From assembly GCF_003576645.1 (NCBI RefSeq), contig NC_044916.1:24211389-24275388 (forward strand): a DNA stretch of 64,000 bases, read 5' to 3'. Below, in pieces: positions 32,951 to 44,349 of this stretch; positions within the stretch are counted from its first letter, which is position 1, and each line of letters begins with the position of its first letter. Under the pieces are notes generated by a model, which was not told the DNA's origin, did not search any database, and saw only the letters and a list, made by a program, of their open reading frames with translations. The translations under genes and the position numbers were made by a program. This DNA is from Ipomoea triloba (Eukaryota; Streptophyta; Magnoliopsida; Solanales; Convolvulaceae).

Positions 32951-33168
32951 TACTTCTCTTATTTATATAAATAAATTATTTACATATATATAAATATAAT
33001 AACAAAATTAACAACGCCAACTTGCCCGAGTTAACTCGACAAAATTCGGTCCAGTCGGCCGAGTTAGGTGCTAGGCAGCTGCTTAGGCGGGTCGGCCGCC
33101 TAGCTAGGGAGCAATTTGCCTCGTCTTTGGGGTGCCTAGCGCTTAGGCGACCGATTTTTGCAACAGTG
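32396..33168. mobile_element. hAT MITE (GCCTAGGCG family) with giant TA array
   Basis: The ends are CATGGTTGCAGTAGGCG and, from the right, CACTGTTGCAAAAATCGG. The 8-bp target duplication CATGAGGT is perfect (32388-32395 and 33169-33176). Both arms are rich in GCCTAGGC / GCGCCTAG phrases. About 420 bp in the middle is TA repeat. A second family member with its own duplication lies at 59894-60366. Open frames here (32516-32974, 32976-33188, 33022-33273) are not genes. Confidence 0.85.
32530..32948. repeat. (TA)n with 24-bp higher-order periodicity
   Basis: Within the TA tract a single G replaces T at exact 24-bp spacing from 32618 to 32834 (ten positions), with a C at 32593 and at 32857. That marks a tandem amplification of a 24-bp TA variant rather than random point changes. 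Confidence 0.9.
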
Positions 33169-33645
33169 CATGAGGTACAGAAACACATAACACGAGATAC
33201 ATATACTTGCTTTCTATTTTACTTATTCTCAGATCTGATTTATGTAAATAATTTATGTTCTATAAGCATCTAATAATTTCATAATACAAGACATAAATTC
33301 GTAAAATAAGACACAATATGGTTTGTGATATATAACTACTAATCAATTTCATGTATAGAATCCTTACGCTTAAGGTATAGATTGCGTAACATGAGGCATA
33401 TATATACAGAAACGCATAACACGAGATACATATACATGTTTTCTATTTTATTTACTATCAGATCTGATTTATGTAAATAATTTGTGTCCTATAAGCACAT
33501 AATTTCGTAATACAAGACATAAATTCGTTAAATAAGACACACAATATGGTTTGTGTTCTACAACTACTAATCAATTTCAAGTACAAAATCCTTACGTTTA
33601 ATGTACAAAATTGCGTAACATGAGGCACAAAAACATGAGATACAT
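33169..33645. repeat. ~200-bp tandem units (CACGAGATACATATAC)
   Basis: Diverged units repeat CATAACACGAGATACATATA, TTTCTATTTTA and CAGATCTGATTTATGTAAAT, with the last unit truncated. The first unit begins before the hAT insertion. No coding content. Confidence 0.6.
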
Positions 33646-33970
33646 AAACATGCATTACAGTTAAAAAAATCTATGTAACGCGAACTGAAATACAAACGGT
33701 TGCCGTTAAAATTAAAGTTCAAAACGATGACGTATAAGACCAGGGTCCGACGTATAACGACTGCCATTTATGTACCTGTAAATAAATTGAAGGCACATAA
33801 CATGTTAACTACAAACACATAAAATGATAACTACAGACACAAAAACTATTAATGACAGGTACATATATGTTAACTGTAGTCACATAAACGGTTAACTGCG
33901 TACACGATACATTAACTGCAGACATAATTTTTAGACTAGGGTCCAACATGCAATATAGAGCGAATTATTC
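33646..33970. repeat. Repeat-derived stretch with ACATAA..TTAACTG phrases
   Basis: Short recurring phrases such as GGTACATATATGTTAACTG and GTAAATAAATTGAAGGCACA surround the pieces ACCAGGGTCCGACGTATAAC (near 33740) and TAGGGTCCAACATG (near 33936). They look like decayed ends of the GACGTC-type elements. No gene. Confidence 0.45.
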
Positions 33971-34270
33971 TGTGGACCACGGTTCAAAACGGCGTCGTTG
34001 AATTTTATGAGTTAGAACAATGTACTTTATAGAACAATGTACTTTGTGTTAAAATAATGTACATTATGTGTTAGAATAATGCACTTTATATGTTAGTATA
34101 ATGTACTTTATGTGTTAGAATAATGAAACTTCTGGGGTAAGATAATGTATTTTATGAGTCACAATAATGTACATTATACTTTAGAAAAATATATATTATG
34201 AGCTATGCAACGGGTCGCGTGAAGAAAAAAAATTGTGCGAAACGACGTCGTTTTTGAACCATGGTCCACA
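33971..34270. mobile_element. MITE with GACGTC palindrome in its ends, 300 bp
   Basis: The terminal inverted repeats are about 29 bp: TGTGGACCACGGTTCAAAAC.. on the left and TGTGGACCATGGTTCAAAAA.. from the right, both running into C(G/A)(A/G)CGTCGTT. The interior is an approximately 25-bp minisatellite (AGAATAATGTACTTTATGTG and variants). The superfamily is not known. Confidence 0.65.
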
Positions 34271-34560
34271 CAATTGTACTATGGTCCATGCAATAACTAT
34301 TAGCAATATAGATCATGGTCTATGGTATAACAATTGCAATTCTATGGTAAAGCGGCATTTTACTCTACATATTTTTATTTTGGTTCTTTCTATTTGTAAC
34401 ATGTATATTCATTTTGTGATAATATGAGTATTATTTCATCATTTGGAACAAAAAGAAATGTAATAACTAAAGTTGAGACTCCTCATTATTTATAACTCAA
34501 ATCCTTGAATATTTAATACACTAAATATGAACCTTACTTTAGTAGTCTACCTTGTAATTG

Positions 34561-37500
34561 TCACTTGATGTAGTTGGTTAGCCAGTTGAGCATATCCGAG
34601 TGAGCCTCTTCTGCAACTCTGATAGCTTCTTCATCCTCGTCATCGTATCGCAATGTCCATCCATGTTTTACTCCAGGGAATACCTTCACGAAGCTATCAA
34701 TCTGCATATATAAACCATTTCAAATCACTCCAATTTTACATTTTTCTGTTCTTCAACTATTAATAATTCTAACTCACACAACATTTTACTTCTTCAATTT
34801 ATTTATTTATAACTTAGGTGATCTCAGTACTGCCAAGATTAAGTCTAAGTTCACAAGACCCTGATCTTAAAATCTCGAATGTAAATCCTGAGTTGCCAAT
34901 CAACTCTCCCATTAAATTCTAGTCTTCACATGCATACAAATGATCCAATCTAAACCTTCTATTCTTACCTCAGGCTTTGTAGATAAAGCATCGCCCAGTT
35001 GTTTAATCAGCTCTGCCGGGCATATATGATCAAACTCTGCACCTAGTATGGCCGTTGGAACCTTAACCTCTGCAATTCCATATTTTATCATCATATCATA
35101 TGATAAACAACGTAACATGCATTATATTTTCTCTATGAAAATAATATTCTTGCCGTTAGAGACGTTATAACGGGCCGGGCTAGCCCATCCGTTCACCCAA
35201 AAATGGCCTGACCCATTTTTTTACACGGGTTGAGATTTTACCAACCCAACCCATGATTAGGTAGGGAAACAGGCTAAAGGTCCAGGCTGAGGTTAAACTT
35301 TTTAAATTTTTGTATAGCCTAGGAATCAAACCCGTACCTCCACACTAGTTATACAATCGTTATATCGTGGACCAGGATCCACAGTGCACTGTGGACCCTA
35401 GTCCGAAACGACGTCGTTTAACTAAGTAGTGGGAAGCTGACGCGCGACAGACACCATTCCGTCCGTCGAATTCCCGTAATGTGTGTAATTCTGTGTATTC
35501 TTATGTGTAATTCTATGTATTCTATTGAGTGTTTATGTGTATATTATACAGTTCTGTACATTAGTAATTTCAATACCATAATTCTGTGCATTATTGGGGG
35601 CAATAACATTAAGTGTAAAAAATTAGATCATTAATGTATAGAAATATATAAAAGTATACACATATATATTATTCAATAGAATACACAAAATCAATAGCCT
35701 AAGTATTAACATTACTAGTTCATGAAGTATGATACTCGAAATCAATAATGTACAGAATTATATACCAGAATATACAGAATCATATACTAGAATACACAGA
35801 ATTATTAGCCTAAGTATTATCTCTGCTGTTTCATGAGATATGGTATTGGAAATCAAATAATGTACAGAATTACATACCAGAATACACATAATCAATGACT
35901 AGAATACAGAGAATGTCACAACAGAATGCACAAAATTGATCTATAAGTTAAGGTCGAACGGGAAACGAAAAGTTGTTAATTAAAAGATCCAAAATACACA
36001 TAATTAATGAAAATGATACACATAATATAAGCCTAAGTATTATCTCTTATGTTTCATGAGGTATGGTATTAGAAATCAATAATGTACATAATTACATACT
36101 AGAATACACAGAATCAATGACTAGAGTACACAGAATGTCACAACAGAATGCACAGAACTCATCTTATAAGTTAAGGTCGAACGGAAAACCGAAAAGCCGT
36201 TAATTAAAATAACCAAAACGGCGTCGTTTTTGGATTATCCACGATATAAATTACCCGGGTTATATAGGTCGAGTTAAAAATTCTGCAACTCAACCCGTCT
36301 AAAATACGGGTTAAACGGGTCCAAGTTATCAGGTTGGAACTGTTTTGCCAGTTTTACTTGTGATCACAATACATATATAACTAATTCTACTTTTAATCTT
36401 TTGATTTTTTTTTTGAGAAATCTTTTGATTTGTTTTTTTTTTGTTTTTTTTTTTAAATTTGTCAAATGACTGGTTAAAATATCTTACATGTCCTCATATG
36501 GGGAAGGATAAAATTCGGTATGTTAGACATTTTATACTAAATTTTGGTAATCCATGTAAAAAATGAAAATGTTATTATATATATTTAATTAAAACATACA
36601 CTAAAATTAAAAAAAAAATTAAAAAAAAAAAGAAGATAGAAGGATTATATTATAGTGTGAAATAAAAGCTTGAGAGAAGAGGGAAATTTCAAATACCTTC
36701 AATCTCCTCTACTGAAATTTTACCGGGATGCAAGATAACGGCAGCTCCAATGCAATATGATTTAGCCAATTTTGCAACCACCATCCCTATAACACATCAA
36801 GAAAATAACTACTCCTTCCGGCCCATTTTATGTGTTAGATTCGGTTAACGAAGTTTAACTAAAATTATTTATAATTTATTTTTGGAATAAGGGTCAAATA
36901 AGCTACCGAACTACACACGAAACTACAAATAAGGGTCAAATAAGCTACCGAACTACACACGAAACTACAATTAGGCAATTGAACTCCTACCGAACTACAC
37001 ACGAAACTACAATTAGGCAATTGAACTCAAAAACAATGCAATTGGGTCCCTGAACTACACAAATCCATGCAAATTAACCCAAATAAGGGTCAAATAAGCT
37101 ACCGAACTACACACGAAACTACAAATAAGGGTCAAATAAGCTACCGAACTACACACGAAACTACAATTAGGCAATTGAACTCCTACCGAACTACACACGA
37201 AACTACAATTAGGCAATTGAACTCAAAAACAATGCAATTGGGTCCCTGAACTACACAAATCCATGCAAATTAACCCAAAGTGACTTCTTTGACTTGATCT
37301 TCCGGTTACCAATTTTAAAAATAATATTTTAAAATAATTTTAAATTAATTAATTAATTAAAATTAAATTTAAAATTTAAAATTTAAAATAAAAAAAGGAC
37401 CCAATTGACTTGTTCCTGTTTTTTTTTAATTTTAATTTTAATTAATTAATTAATTAAAAATTATTTTAAAATGTTATTTTTAAAGTTGGTAACCGGAAGA

Positions 37501-37947
37501 TCAAGTCAACAAGTCACTTTGGGTTAATTTGCATGAATTTGTGTAGTTGAGGGACCCAATTGCATTGTTTTTGAGTTTGATGGCCTAATTGCAGTTTCGT
37601 GTGTAGTTCGGTGGCCTATTTGACCCTTATTCCTTTATTTTTTATAATATTAAGTTTAAAATTAGTATGTAAAATTTATATATTTAGAAACTAAATTAAA
37701 AGTACTATTAAATACAAAAAATAAAATCAAATTGAAAAATGATAAGAAAATGCTAATAGAAATAAACAAAAAAAGAAAAAGATGAATAAAACAGTAAACA
37801 TGACAGATAAAATGAGACAGAAGGAGTATTACATATTAACAAGATTGTTATATTCTATTTTAAAACATGTTTTTGAGAATGAGCTAATTTGCATTAGCTA
37901 TGAGTGAGAGAACCACTAAACTATAGAATTCCAAACTTCTCCAAAAA

Positions 37948-37984
<37 letters not shown>

Positions 37985-40085
37985 TGCAAACTTGGTTCGT
38001 TTTTCAATGTGGGACAAGCGTTTTTTCAAATCTTTTCTACCTTCATTTCCAACTCAATCGAGATGATTTTGAGAATGAATTTCTCATTCACCTATTATCT
38101 GTTTTGATCATACAATATATTGATTTCTTCGTCTTACTTCGAAGAACTCCAATTCACTTTGATCCGACCCAAATTAGAAGTGAATCCACTGATATTTGTA
38201 CCACAAAATAGCTACTTAAAATGTCATTTTATGCTCTGATCTTTTTATTTTTTCAACATTTATGTCTTTTAAAAATATATTTCATTTCTATTCCTTAAAC
38301 TAACCAAACACTCGAACATTCGTAAAGTCTATTCTTTCAGCAAACCAAACAATAACATATAAGTGATATTCAATTCCTTGCCTATTCCATTTCCTATAGA
38401 TCGAATATCATTCTTATTCCATTAAAATTCATTCCATAAATCAAACATGTTAATTTTATTTTATACGGAGCAACTGTTTATTAATAAAAGCTAATGTAAT
38501 CGAGTTAACAATTGAATTTTTAAGTTAAAATCTTAAATTTGAATCTGTTTCATATGTTACATAAGTCAAGATTGAAGTTAGCTAATGGTTTGGATAAAGT
38601 AAAAAAAAAATAAATTAAGTGAGGAATTTAATTAGGGTTACCTCCCCAACAAAATCCAGTGGCCCCTACGGAGGAAACTCCCATGTTCTTCAAGGTTTCA
38701 ACTAATGTTCTGGCATCATCGCATCCTCTGCTCTGAAAGTAAGAGGAATAGTATTTTTAAAAGTTTGGAAAATAAAAAAGAATTAATTCCAGTTTTGAAT
38801 CTTTGTTGTATTTATAGAAAAAATGTCAAATACACTCTTAAATTTTGTATATGCAAAATCAATTAGACTTACAAACTCACACATCTACATATTAATTTAA
38901 TGCTCAAGGCCTAACTGATCGCCATCTCCAGCAATGGAGAAGGCAACCGGTTTATTTGCCTTTTTCCGACGACTCGTTGGTCACACTATCGTCAGTTTTC
39001 CCCAGAAATTGTCAGAACGTCGTCAGAGCTCCACTAGTGCACTAATGACCTCTTATTGCATGTCACCAATCAATTTTTTGGTCTTAATGTATTAAATTAA
39101 TATGTGATTACTTTTAATTACAAGTTCAGAACTATTTAACTTCTCATACAAAGCTCCAGGGTGTATTTAACTATTTTCCCTTTATTTATTGATTCTCAAA
39201 TTCAAAATTGATTAGAATTCGTTTTTAACTATTTTGATAGTTAAAAGTAGAGAAATGCAATGGTTTAGGAAATAAAATTAGAATTAAAAAAAATTGAAAT
39301 AGAAGATTTTGGATTAAATGGCAGACCGGTGGATGAGCCGCCAGCCACGACTGAACTGCGGTGGCATATTTTTGGTCGTTAAACGGATCGCCGTAGAACA
39401 GATCGGGAACCACCACCAAGAATCCGGCGCCCGCAACCTTGTCCGCGAGCTTCCTTTATGACAGCAATGGAGATCCAACTCCTCAAGATTAGATTCCTCA
39501 CATCTAATAAATGTTTTCTATGAAATTAATTAATTACCTCAACTTTGGTGCTTCATAACCTGCAAAACAAAACTAATCTTCAAAATCAATTCACATGTGC
39601 TCTTGCTATTGTCTTTTAAAGATAATTCTTTCTAATCTGTTTTATTGCTTTTTATAAGGTCTTGTCTTTTCACATCCCAAATACAGATACGCATAAAATA
39701 TCTGCTAACTTTGAGCATAATCTTCACACCACCAACTGTCGACGCCAAATTTTGAACCTTATTTTTTGTTCAGATACAATCTATGAATCAGTGAATTAAG
39801 TTCGTGTTAACAAAGATGGTCTATTATGATAATATACACTCAAGACTTCATACAAAGAGTTTCAAATTCAATTTATAACGTTCTCAAATATAGCAAGAAA
39901 TCATGAAAGATTATTAATTAGCAATTAATAGACTTACCAAAGGCATCAGAAATCATAAGGATGGCAAGCTTGGAATCTTGGGAACCAGAAACATAAGTCT
40001 TAATGCCTGCAATCTCTTGTAGGCTCCCAGATCCAGCTGTTGAGCTGAGGGTTGGTGGATTGGTAAAGCACTGTGGCCCTGACAT
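34561..40085 (-). CDS. Dienelactone hydrolase family protein (complete, 7 exons)
   Basis: Joining seven exons on the minus strand gives one open frame of 720 nt, 239 residues: 39938-40085, 39538-39559, 39327-39453, 38642-38732, 36697-36786, 34969-35069 and 34561-34701 (stop TGA at 34561-34563). Every intron is GT..AG and the phases join without a break. The start is ATG at 40085 (MSGPQC..), matching the usual start of plant members. The alpha/beta-hydrolase triad is intact: Cys127 in GFCWGG, Asp173 in GAEFD and His206 in VKHGW. The family hydrolyses dienelactone-type esters and related substrates, and plant members are often named carboxymethylenebutenolidase-like or endo-1,3;1,4-beta-glucanase-like. 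The true plant substrate is uncertain. There is no signal peptide, so it is probably cytosolic. Exon 2 has only 22 nt and the donor of exon 3 (CCG|GTCTGC) is weak. Introns 4 and 5 (1855 and 1627 bp) are filled with MITEs. Separate open frames at 34912-35118, 39225-39419 and 39918-40103 are exons of this gene. Confidence 0.93.
35361..36248. mobile_element. GACGTC-type element in intron 5
   Basis: The ends are inverted: TATATCGTGGACCAGGATCC on the left and TATATCGTGGATAATCC from the right. Each is followed inward by AAACGACGTCGTTT-like sequence (35406-35419, and AAAACGGCGTCGTTTT near 36215). The interior repeats AGAATACACAGAATTA-type phrases. It sits within a further repeat rich in CAACCCG / CGGGTT (35160-35340 and 36249-36350), so it appears nested. 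It interrupts no exon. Confidence 0.6.
36884..37633. mobile_element. Mutator-like MITE in intron 4, 750 bp
   Basis: The ends are GGAATAAGGGTCAAATA and, from the right, GGAATAAGGGTCAAATAGGC. The 9-bp target duplication TTTATTTTT is present on both sides (36875-36883 and 37634-37642). The left arm has a tandem duplication of about 196 bp with smaller repeats of CTACCGAACTACACACGAAA inside, and the right arm has a single copy. The open frame at 37067-37249 lies within these repeats. Confidence 0.8.
37951..37981. repeat. (TA)n microsatellite in intron 4
   Basis: Short TA run. The following open frame (37984-38211) lies wholly in the intron and has no recognisable content. Confidence 0.9.
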
Positions 40086-40160
40086 CTCACTATTTTTCTT
40101 CACAAAATTTGTACTTTGTTTCCAAGTTAGGCAGGCTAGAAACGGAAGGAATTTGGGATG

Positions 40161-40176
40161 TTTGTTTAAATATACC
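40161..40176 (-). promoter_or_regulatory. Possible TATA box of the hydrolase gene
   Basis: On the minus strand the sequence GTATATTTAAACAAAC lies about 80-90 bp before the ATG at 40085, a plausible distance for a plant TATA box with a short leader. No other element is obvious. Confidence 0.3.
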
Positions 40177-40369
40177 TCTTCTATTTAACATTCTTTCATG
40201 ACCCACAAAAATAAAAAAGACTTTTCGCTTGTCCACAGTGATTTCTACTAGCCACGTACGTCACCCCTTACGACCTTTTTGAAATATTTCATAAAATTGA
40301 GCCACAGTTTATTTCTGAGTTAATTTTTGTTGTAAAGTTAAATTTGTTGTAAATGGTTGGTTGTGCAGG

Positions 40370-41345
40370 TTGTACCGTTAACTCCTAACATGTGAATTAC
40401 AAACCGTTTCAAAGTATAAGCTAAATCAGGGAAATAGCAAAATAGTATAGAGAGTAGAGATAAAATAATAGGGAGAAGAGTCAGAATTATATTCCACTAA
40501 TGTCCTCATACAAATACATATCAACATATATATAATTACTAGTATGTTGTACGCGCTATGCGCGAAAATTCATGCCCAATATTAAAATATTAATAAATAT
40601 AAATAATTAAAATTTATAATTCGAATCATATATACACAAATAATATATGCATTTTATACACACAGATTTATAGAAATTTAATTAAAATATAATCAAACAT
40701 TAAATTAATTATATAATAATTTTAATAAGATGATAATTAAAGAATAGGAAAAAGATATTATACATATAAGTGTATGGTAATAATGATCGAGTTAAAAAGT
40801 AACGGTGTTATAACGGTGTAAAGGTAGTTTTGTATACAAAGAATATAGTAGGGACAATTTTGAAGTGTACAACATTTAAAGTAAAATGTATACATTTATT
40901 AGCATACTAAAAGAGGAACATAAATCAAGGATATAATCTTGATTGAGACTTATTATGTTTTTAGATATTTGTAACAGATATAATAATGACAAATTTAATG
41001 ACGGACCATTACGTCCGCTACACTAATAATGTTCATATTTATTTTATTTATAACACTCGCCCTTGGACATTATTTTACCTGTCGTTAAAACCTAAACAAG
41101 AAAAGAGTACAAGAGATATGTGTAATATATTAAATATATTCATGCCTCGTAACAAACTTCACTAGGAAAATCACGTGGGAAAAATCTAGTTGATCGAGGA
41201 AAAGAGTACATAATATTTATAAAATCATATATTGCATTGGTTGTCTCATTAAAAACCTTATTTAAAAAACCATGTGGGAAAAACTTAGTTAAAGAAAAAA
41301 AGAGTGCAACTGTGAACCTTCAGGGTCCAATCTTCATATTTTCTT
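40370..41345 (-). mobile_element. Copia-type LTR arm, interrupted
   Basis: On the minus strand this carries phrases typical of copia LTRs: AGTGCAC/AAGAGTAC near an ACTAGGAAAATCACGTGGGA stretch, and a TTAGGAGTTAACGG end. It is the inverted counterpart of 46490-46793. Relative to that arm it contains an extra block at about 40512-41075, part of which is the Helitron end at 40542. It starts about 285 bp upstream of the hydrolase ATG, so it could supply regulatory sequence to that gene. Confidence 0.55.
40542..40920 (-). mobile_element. Non-autonomous Helitron, 3' end clear, 5' end uncertain
   Basis: Read on the minus strand, a hairpin (GCGCATAGCGCG, 40554-40565) is followed by TACAACATA and CTAG then T, the Helitron 3' signature. 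The 5' limit is a guess near 40920. It lies inside the LTR arm. Confidence 0.5.
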
Positions 41346-41429
41346 GAGTAGTGTGTTTATAACCTTTCTTATGAAGTGAGTCAATTTGTATCTTCGTTCT
41401 TTAGAATATTGTTGCTCCCCTTGAAAACA

Positions 41430-41830
41430 ATAATCTTAAAAAACGGATGGAAATCTCGTTGTTTCCGTCCAACAAATATTGGACGTAAAATGATATATTT
41501 TAGTAGGAAAAAAGGTTTCCGACCAACATACCGACCAAATGGAAGGTTCGGAAAAACGGTCGAAGGAAATTTCGTCCAATTCTACTTTTTGGTCAAACAT
41601 CGCGTCCAACAGATAAAAATGGATGGAAATTCAGGACAGTAACCCACCATTCTTATAACATGGGAATTTTTGTCCAACTACATGCATTGGTCGAAAATTC
41701 CGACCACTGTTGGACGGAAAACTCACCTATTATATTTTGTGATTTTCGTTCTAACTGTTGGACAGAAATTCTGACCAACAGTTGGACAGAAATATCGAGT
41801 ACTGAATGTTGTGAGTTTCCTTCCAACTGT
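41430..41830. repeat. GTTGGACGGAAATT repeat array
   Basis: Variants of TTGGACGGAAATT and its complement TTTCCGTCCAAC recur on both strands. A shorter related stretch (CATCCAACAACAATGTTGGA then TGGAAATTT) lies at 45190-45310. The pattern resembles subterminal repeats of a DNA transposon, but no terminus or transposase was found. The open frame at 41376-41642 is incidental. Confidence 0.45.
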
Positions 41831-42044
41831 TAGTAAGAAAATCCTAAATCATATGGAATGTTTTTATTATTTTTTATATGACCATAATTTTATTTTGATA
41901 TGTTGTTAATTAATTATATGCCATCAACAAATTAATGGACATACTAAATTTAAAATTGAAAATATGTTTAAACATCAAAATTATTTACAAGAAAAATTAT
42001 GGTCATGTCCATAGTACTCCCAACAAGGACTATTACCATACACA

Positions 42045-42085
<41 letters not shown>

Positions 42086-42729
42086 NNNNNNNNNNNNNNN
42101 NNNNNNNNNNNNNNNNNNNNNNNNNNNNNNNNNNNNNNNNNNNNNNNNNNNNNNNNNNNNNNNNNNNNNNNNNNNNNNNNNNNNNNNNNNNNNNNNNNNN
42201 NNNNNNNNNNNNNNNNNNNNNNNNNNNNNNNNNNNNNNNNNNNNNNNNNNNNNNNNNNNNNNNNNNNNNNNNNNNNNNNNNNNNNNNNNNNNNNNNNNNN
42301 NNNNNNNNNNNNNNNNNNNNNNNNNNNNNNNNNNNNNNNNNNNNNNNNNNNNNNNNNNNNNNNNNNNNNNNNNNNNNNNNNNNNNNNNNNNNNNNNNNNN
42401 NNNNNNNNNNNNNNNNNNNNNNNNNNNNNNNNNNNNNNNNNNNNNNNNNNNNNNNNNNNNNNNNNNNNNNNNNNNNNNNNNNNNNNNNNNNNNNNNNNNN
42501 NNNNNNNNNNNNNNNNNNNNNNNNNNNNNNNNNNNNNNNNNNNNNNNNNNNNNNNNNNNNNNNNNNNNNNNNNNNNNNNNNNNNNNNNNNNNNNNNNNNN
42601 NNNNNNNNNNNNNNNNNNNNNNNNNNNNNNNNNNNNNNNNNNNNNNNNNNNNNNNNNNNNNNNNNNNNNNNNNNNNNNNNNNNNNNNNNNNNNNNNNNNN
42701 NNNNNNNNNNNNNNNNNNNNNNNNNNNNN
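42086..42729. other. Assembly gap, 644 N, inside poly(A)
   Basis: 644 N are flanked on both sides by long A runs (about 42047-42084 and 42730-42770). Any open frame through it that reads as poly-Lys, X or poly-Phe is meaningless. True length and content are unknown. Confidence 0.98.
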
Positions 42730-42774
<45 letters not shown>

Positions 42775-42779
42775 ATGAA

Positions 42780-43635
42780 AATATATACTACTTATGCTCG
42801 CTGCACCCAAATAATCCTCCAAACCAACTGCCTTTCTCTTTATAAACTGGATGAATTATAATAAGAAGCATGTTGCCCAAGTTCCCTACTCATATGAAAG
42901 CAAGAATTTATAAGTTATCATACACACTCTAAAGAATTTTGATGATTTGAGAAATTATATAATATTTGAATGAAGCAGTGAATTGAAGACATTAGAGATG
43001 CTAAATAATCACATATTAACAGAACTTCAAATTTCATGGAAGAATAACAATTTCTTCAAACACCATAAATACAAAATTAAAGAACGTCATAATACAAATA
43101 AGTATTTCAACATACACAATAATCTATAATCTACTTCATCTAAAATAGAAGAAATTAAAGAAATTTGAGACTCATAAGATCCTTCATGAGCAGTTCAGCT
43201 ACTCTAGCAGCAACAGAATATCATGTAGCATCTTTACTTGCCTGAGATAAAGCAAGAGAATAATATTGGAAAATTAGAAAATGGGAAAGAAATAAAGGCA
43301 TGCAGGCAATCTATATTACAATATTGAAATCCATCTTGATTCTAATCTTTCCCAACTTTATGGCAGGGCAATTATGAAGTTTGAAATAGATTCAAACTTA
43401 ACTGACTACTTATTAATAAAAGATTTCTTCTTTCATTCATGAGGACCGAGTCGACTTCATCAACTATTGCAAAATGCAAAGATTTTGGCACATTTTTACA
43501 ATTTAAACTTAAACCATGAAATATAATAATCAGTGCTTACAATTGTAGTTGAGAAACAAATCTTACCTTTAATTTTTCAGAAGTTCACATCTTTCGGGAT
43601 CTTTTGATAAAACAATAGCATCCAAACCATAACTG
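42780..43635. other. Intergenic stretch, no gene seen
   Basis: No coding region is recognisable. The composition is less AT-extreme than its surroundings, and the region could contain decayed exons or UTR of a captured gene, but nothing can be named. Confidence 0.45.
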
Positions 43636-43905
43636 TAGAAAGTTAAACAAGTAAATACAATAGAAGTGGTTCTATACTGTAAAATGTAGAGGAGTTCAAC
43701 CCATATTATTAATGCCATATTATTAAATTGAAAAACGTTTCAATAAAAAGTTGTTTATACTAATAATATCAAATAGCTACCATCAAAAAGTAAAAAAGAA
43801 AACTTATTGAACTAGACTGTTCTATACAAGTTTGTTCATGAAAAATGACTAATAATGCTAAGCATACTCAAATTACCAACATAATCACAGAAGGAAAATT
43901 TTATT
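43636..43905. repeat. Inverted repeat, left arm
   Basis: About 270 bp starting GTAAATACAATAGAAGTGG and ending near TTACCAACATAATCACA pairs with 44915-45185 at high but imperfect identity. The spacer is about 1 kb. Confidence 0.8.
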
Positions 43906-44349
43906 TTTTTTGAGAACTCAATAAGTATTGTCTAAGTATATAGGAATTCAAGTTTTACATCCATCAAAGCATTGAGTAACATTTCCCTTCTGATAAGTGC
44001 TCTATCCCTTCTTTCTTCCCAACGAAAATCCCAAGTGTGAAGCTGACAACAAAATTCACCACGAAACAAATACATGCCAGTAAATACTTTTTAATTTTAG
44101 AGAAAGAAACCAAATTAAAGTTCCTATTCTAAAGTTAAAAAAAAAAAAAAAACAATTACAACACCACGATTTTAAAGCACAGATGAAGTTGTAAAGCAAG
44201 TAAAGCACTGGGAAACAAAACCAATTTCAAACTAAATAACTGCATAAGTTTTTACTCAATGCACAAAGCTATACACAGAGCCAAAATTGAACATCATAAA
44301 ATTATGAATTTTGTAATTTAGGGATTAGGGTTTAAGATATTGAGTAATA

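Noticed and set aside
32516..32974. 152-codon open frame of alternating Ile and Tyr
   Set aside because: It is the translation of a (TA)n microsatellite. The same applies to frames at 1441-1665, 1723-2061, 11346-11588, 51202-51540, 59574-59828 and 60394-60814.
34912..35118. Stand-alone small protein
   Set aside because: It is exon 6 of the hydrolase read into its introns. The frames at 39225-39419 and 39918-40103 are likewise exons of that gene.
37067..37249. 60-codon repetitive protein
   Set aside because: It is the tandemly duplicated arm of an intronic Mutator-like MITE.
41935..42861. Long open frames (up to 308 codons) on both strands around 42 kb
   Set aside because: They consist mainly of 644 N flanked by poly(A) and carry no information.
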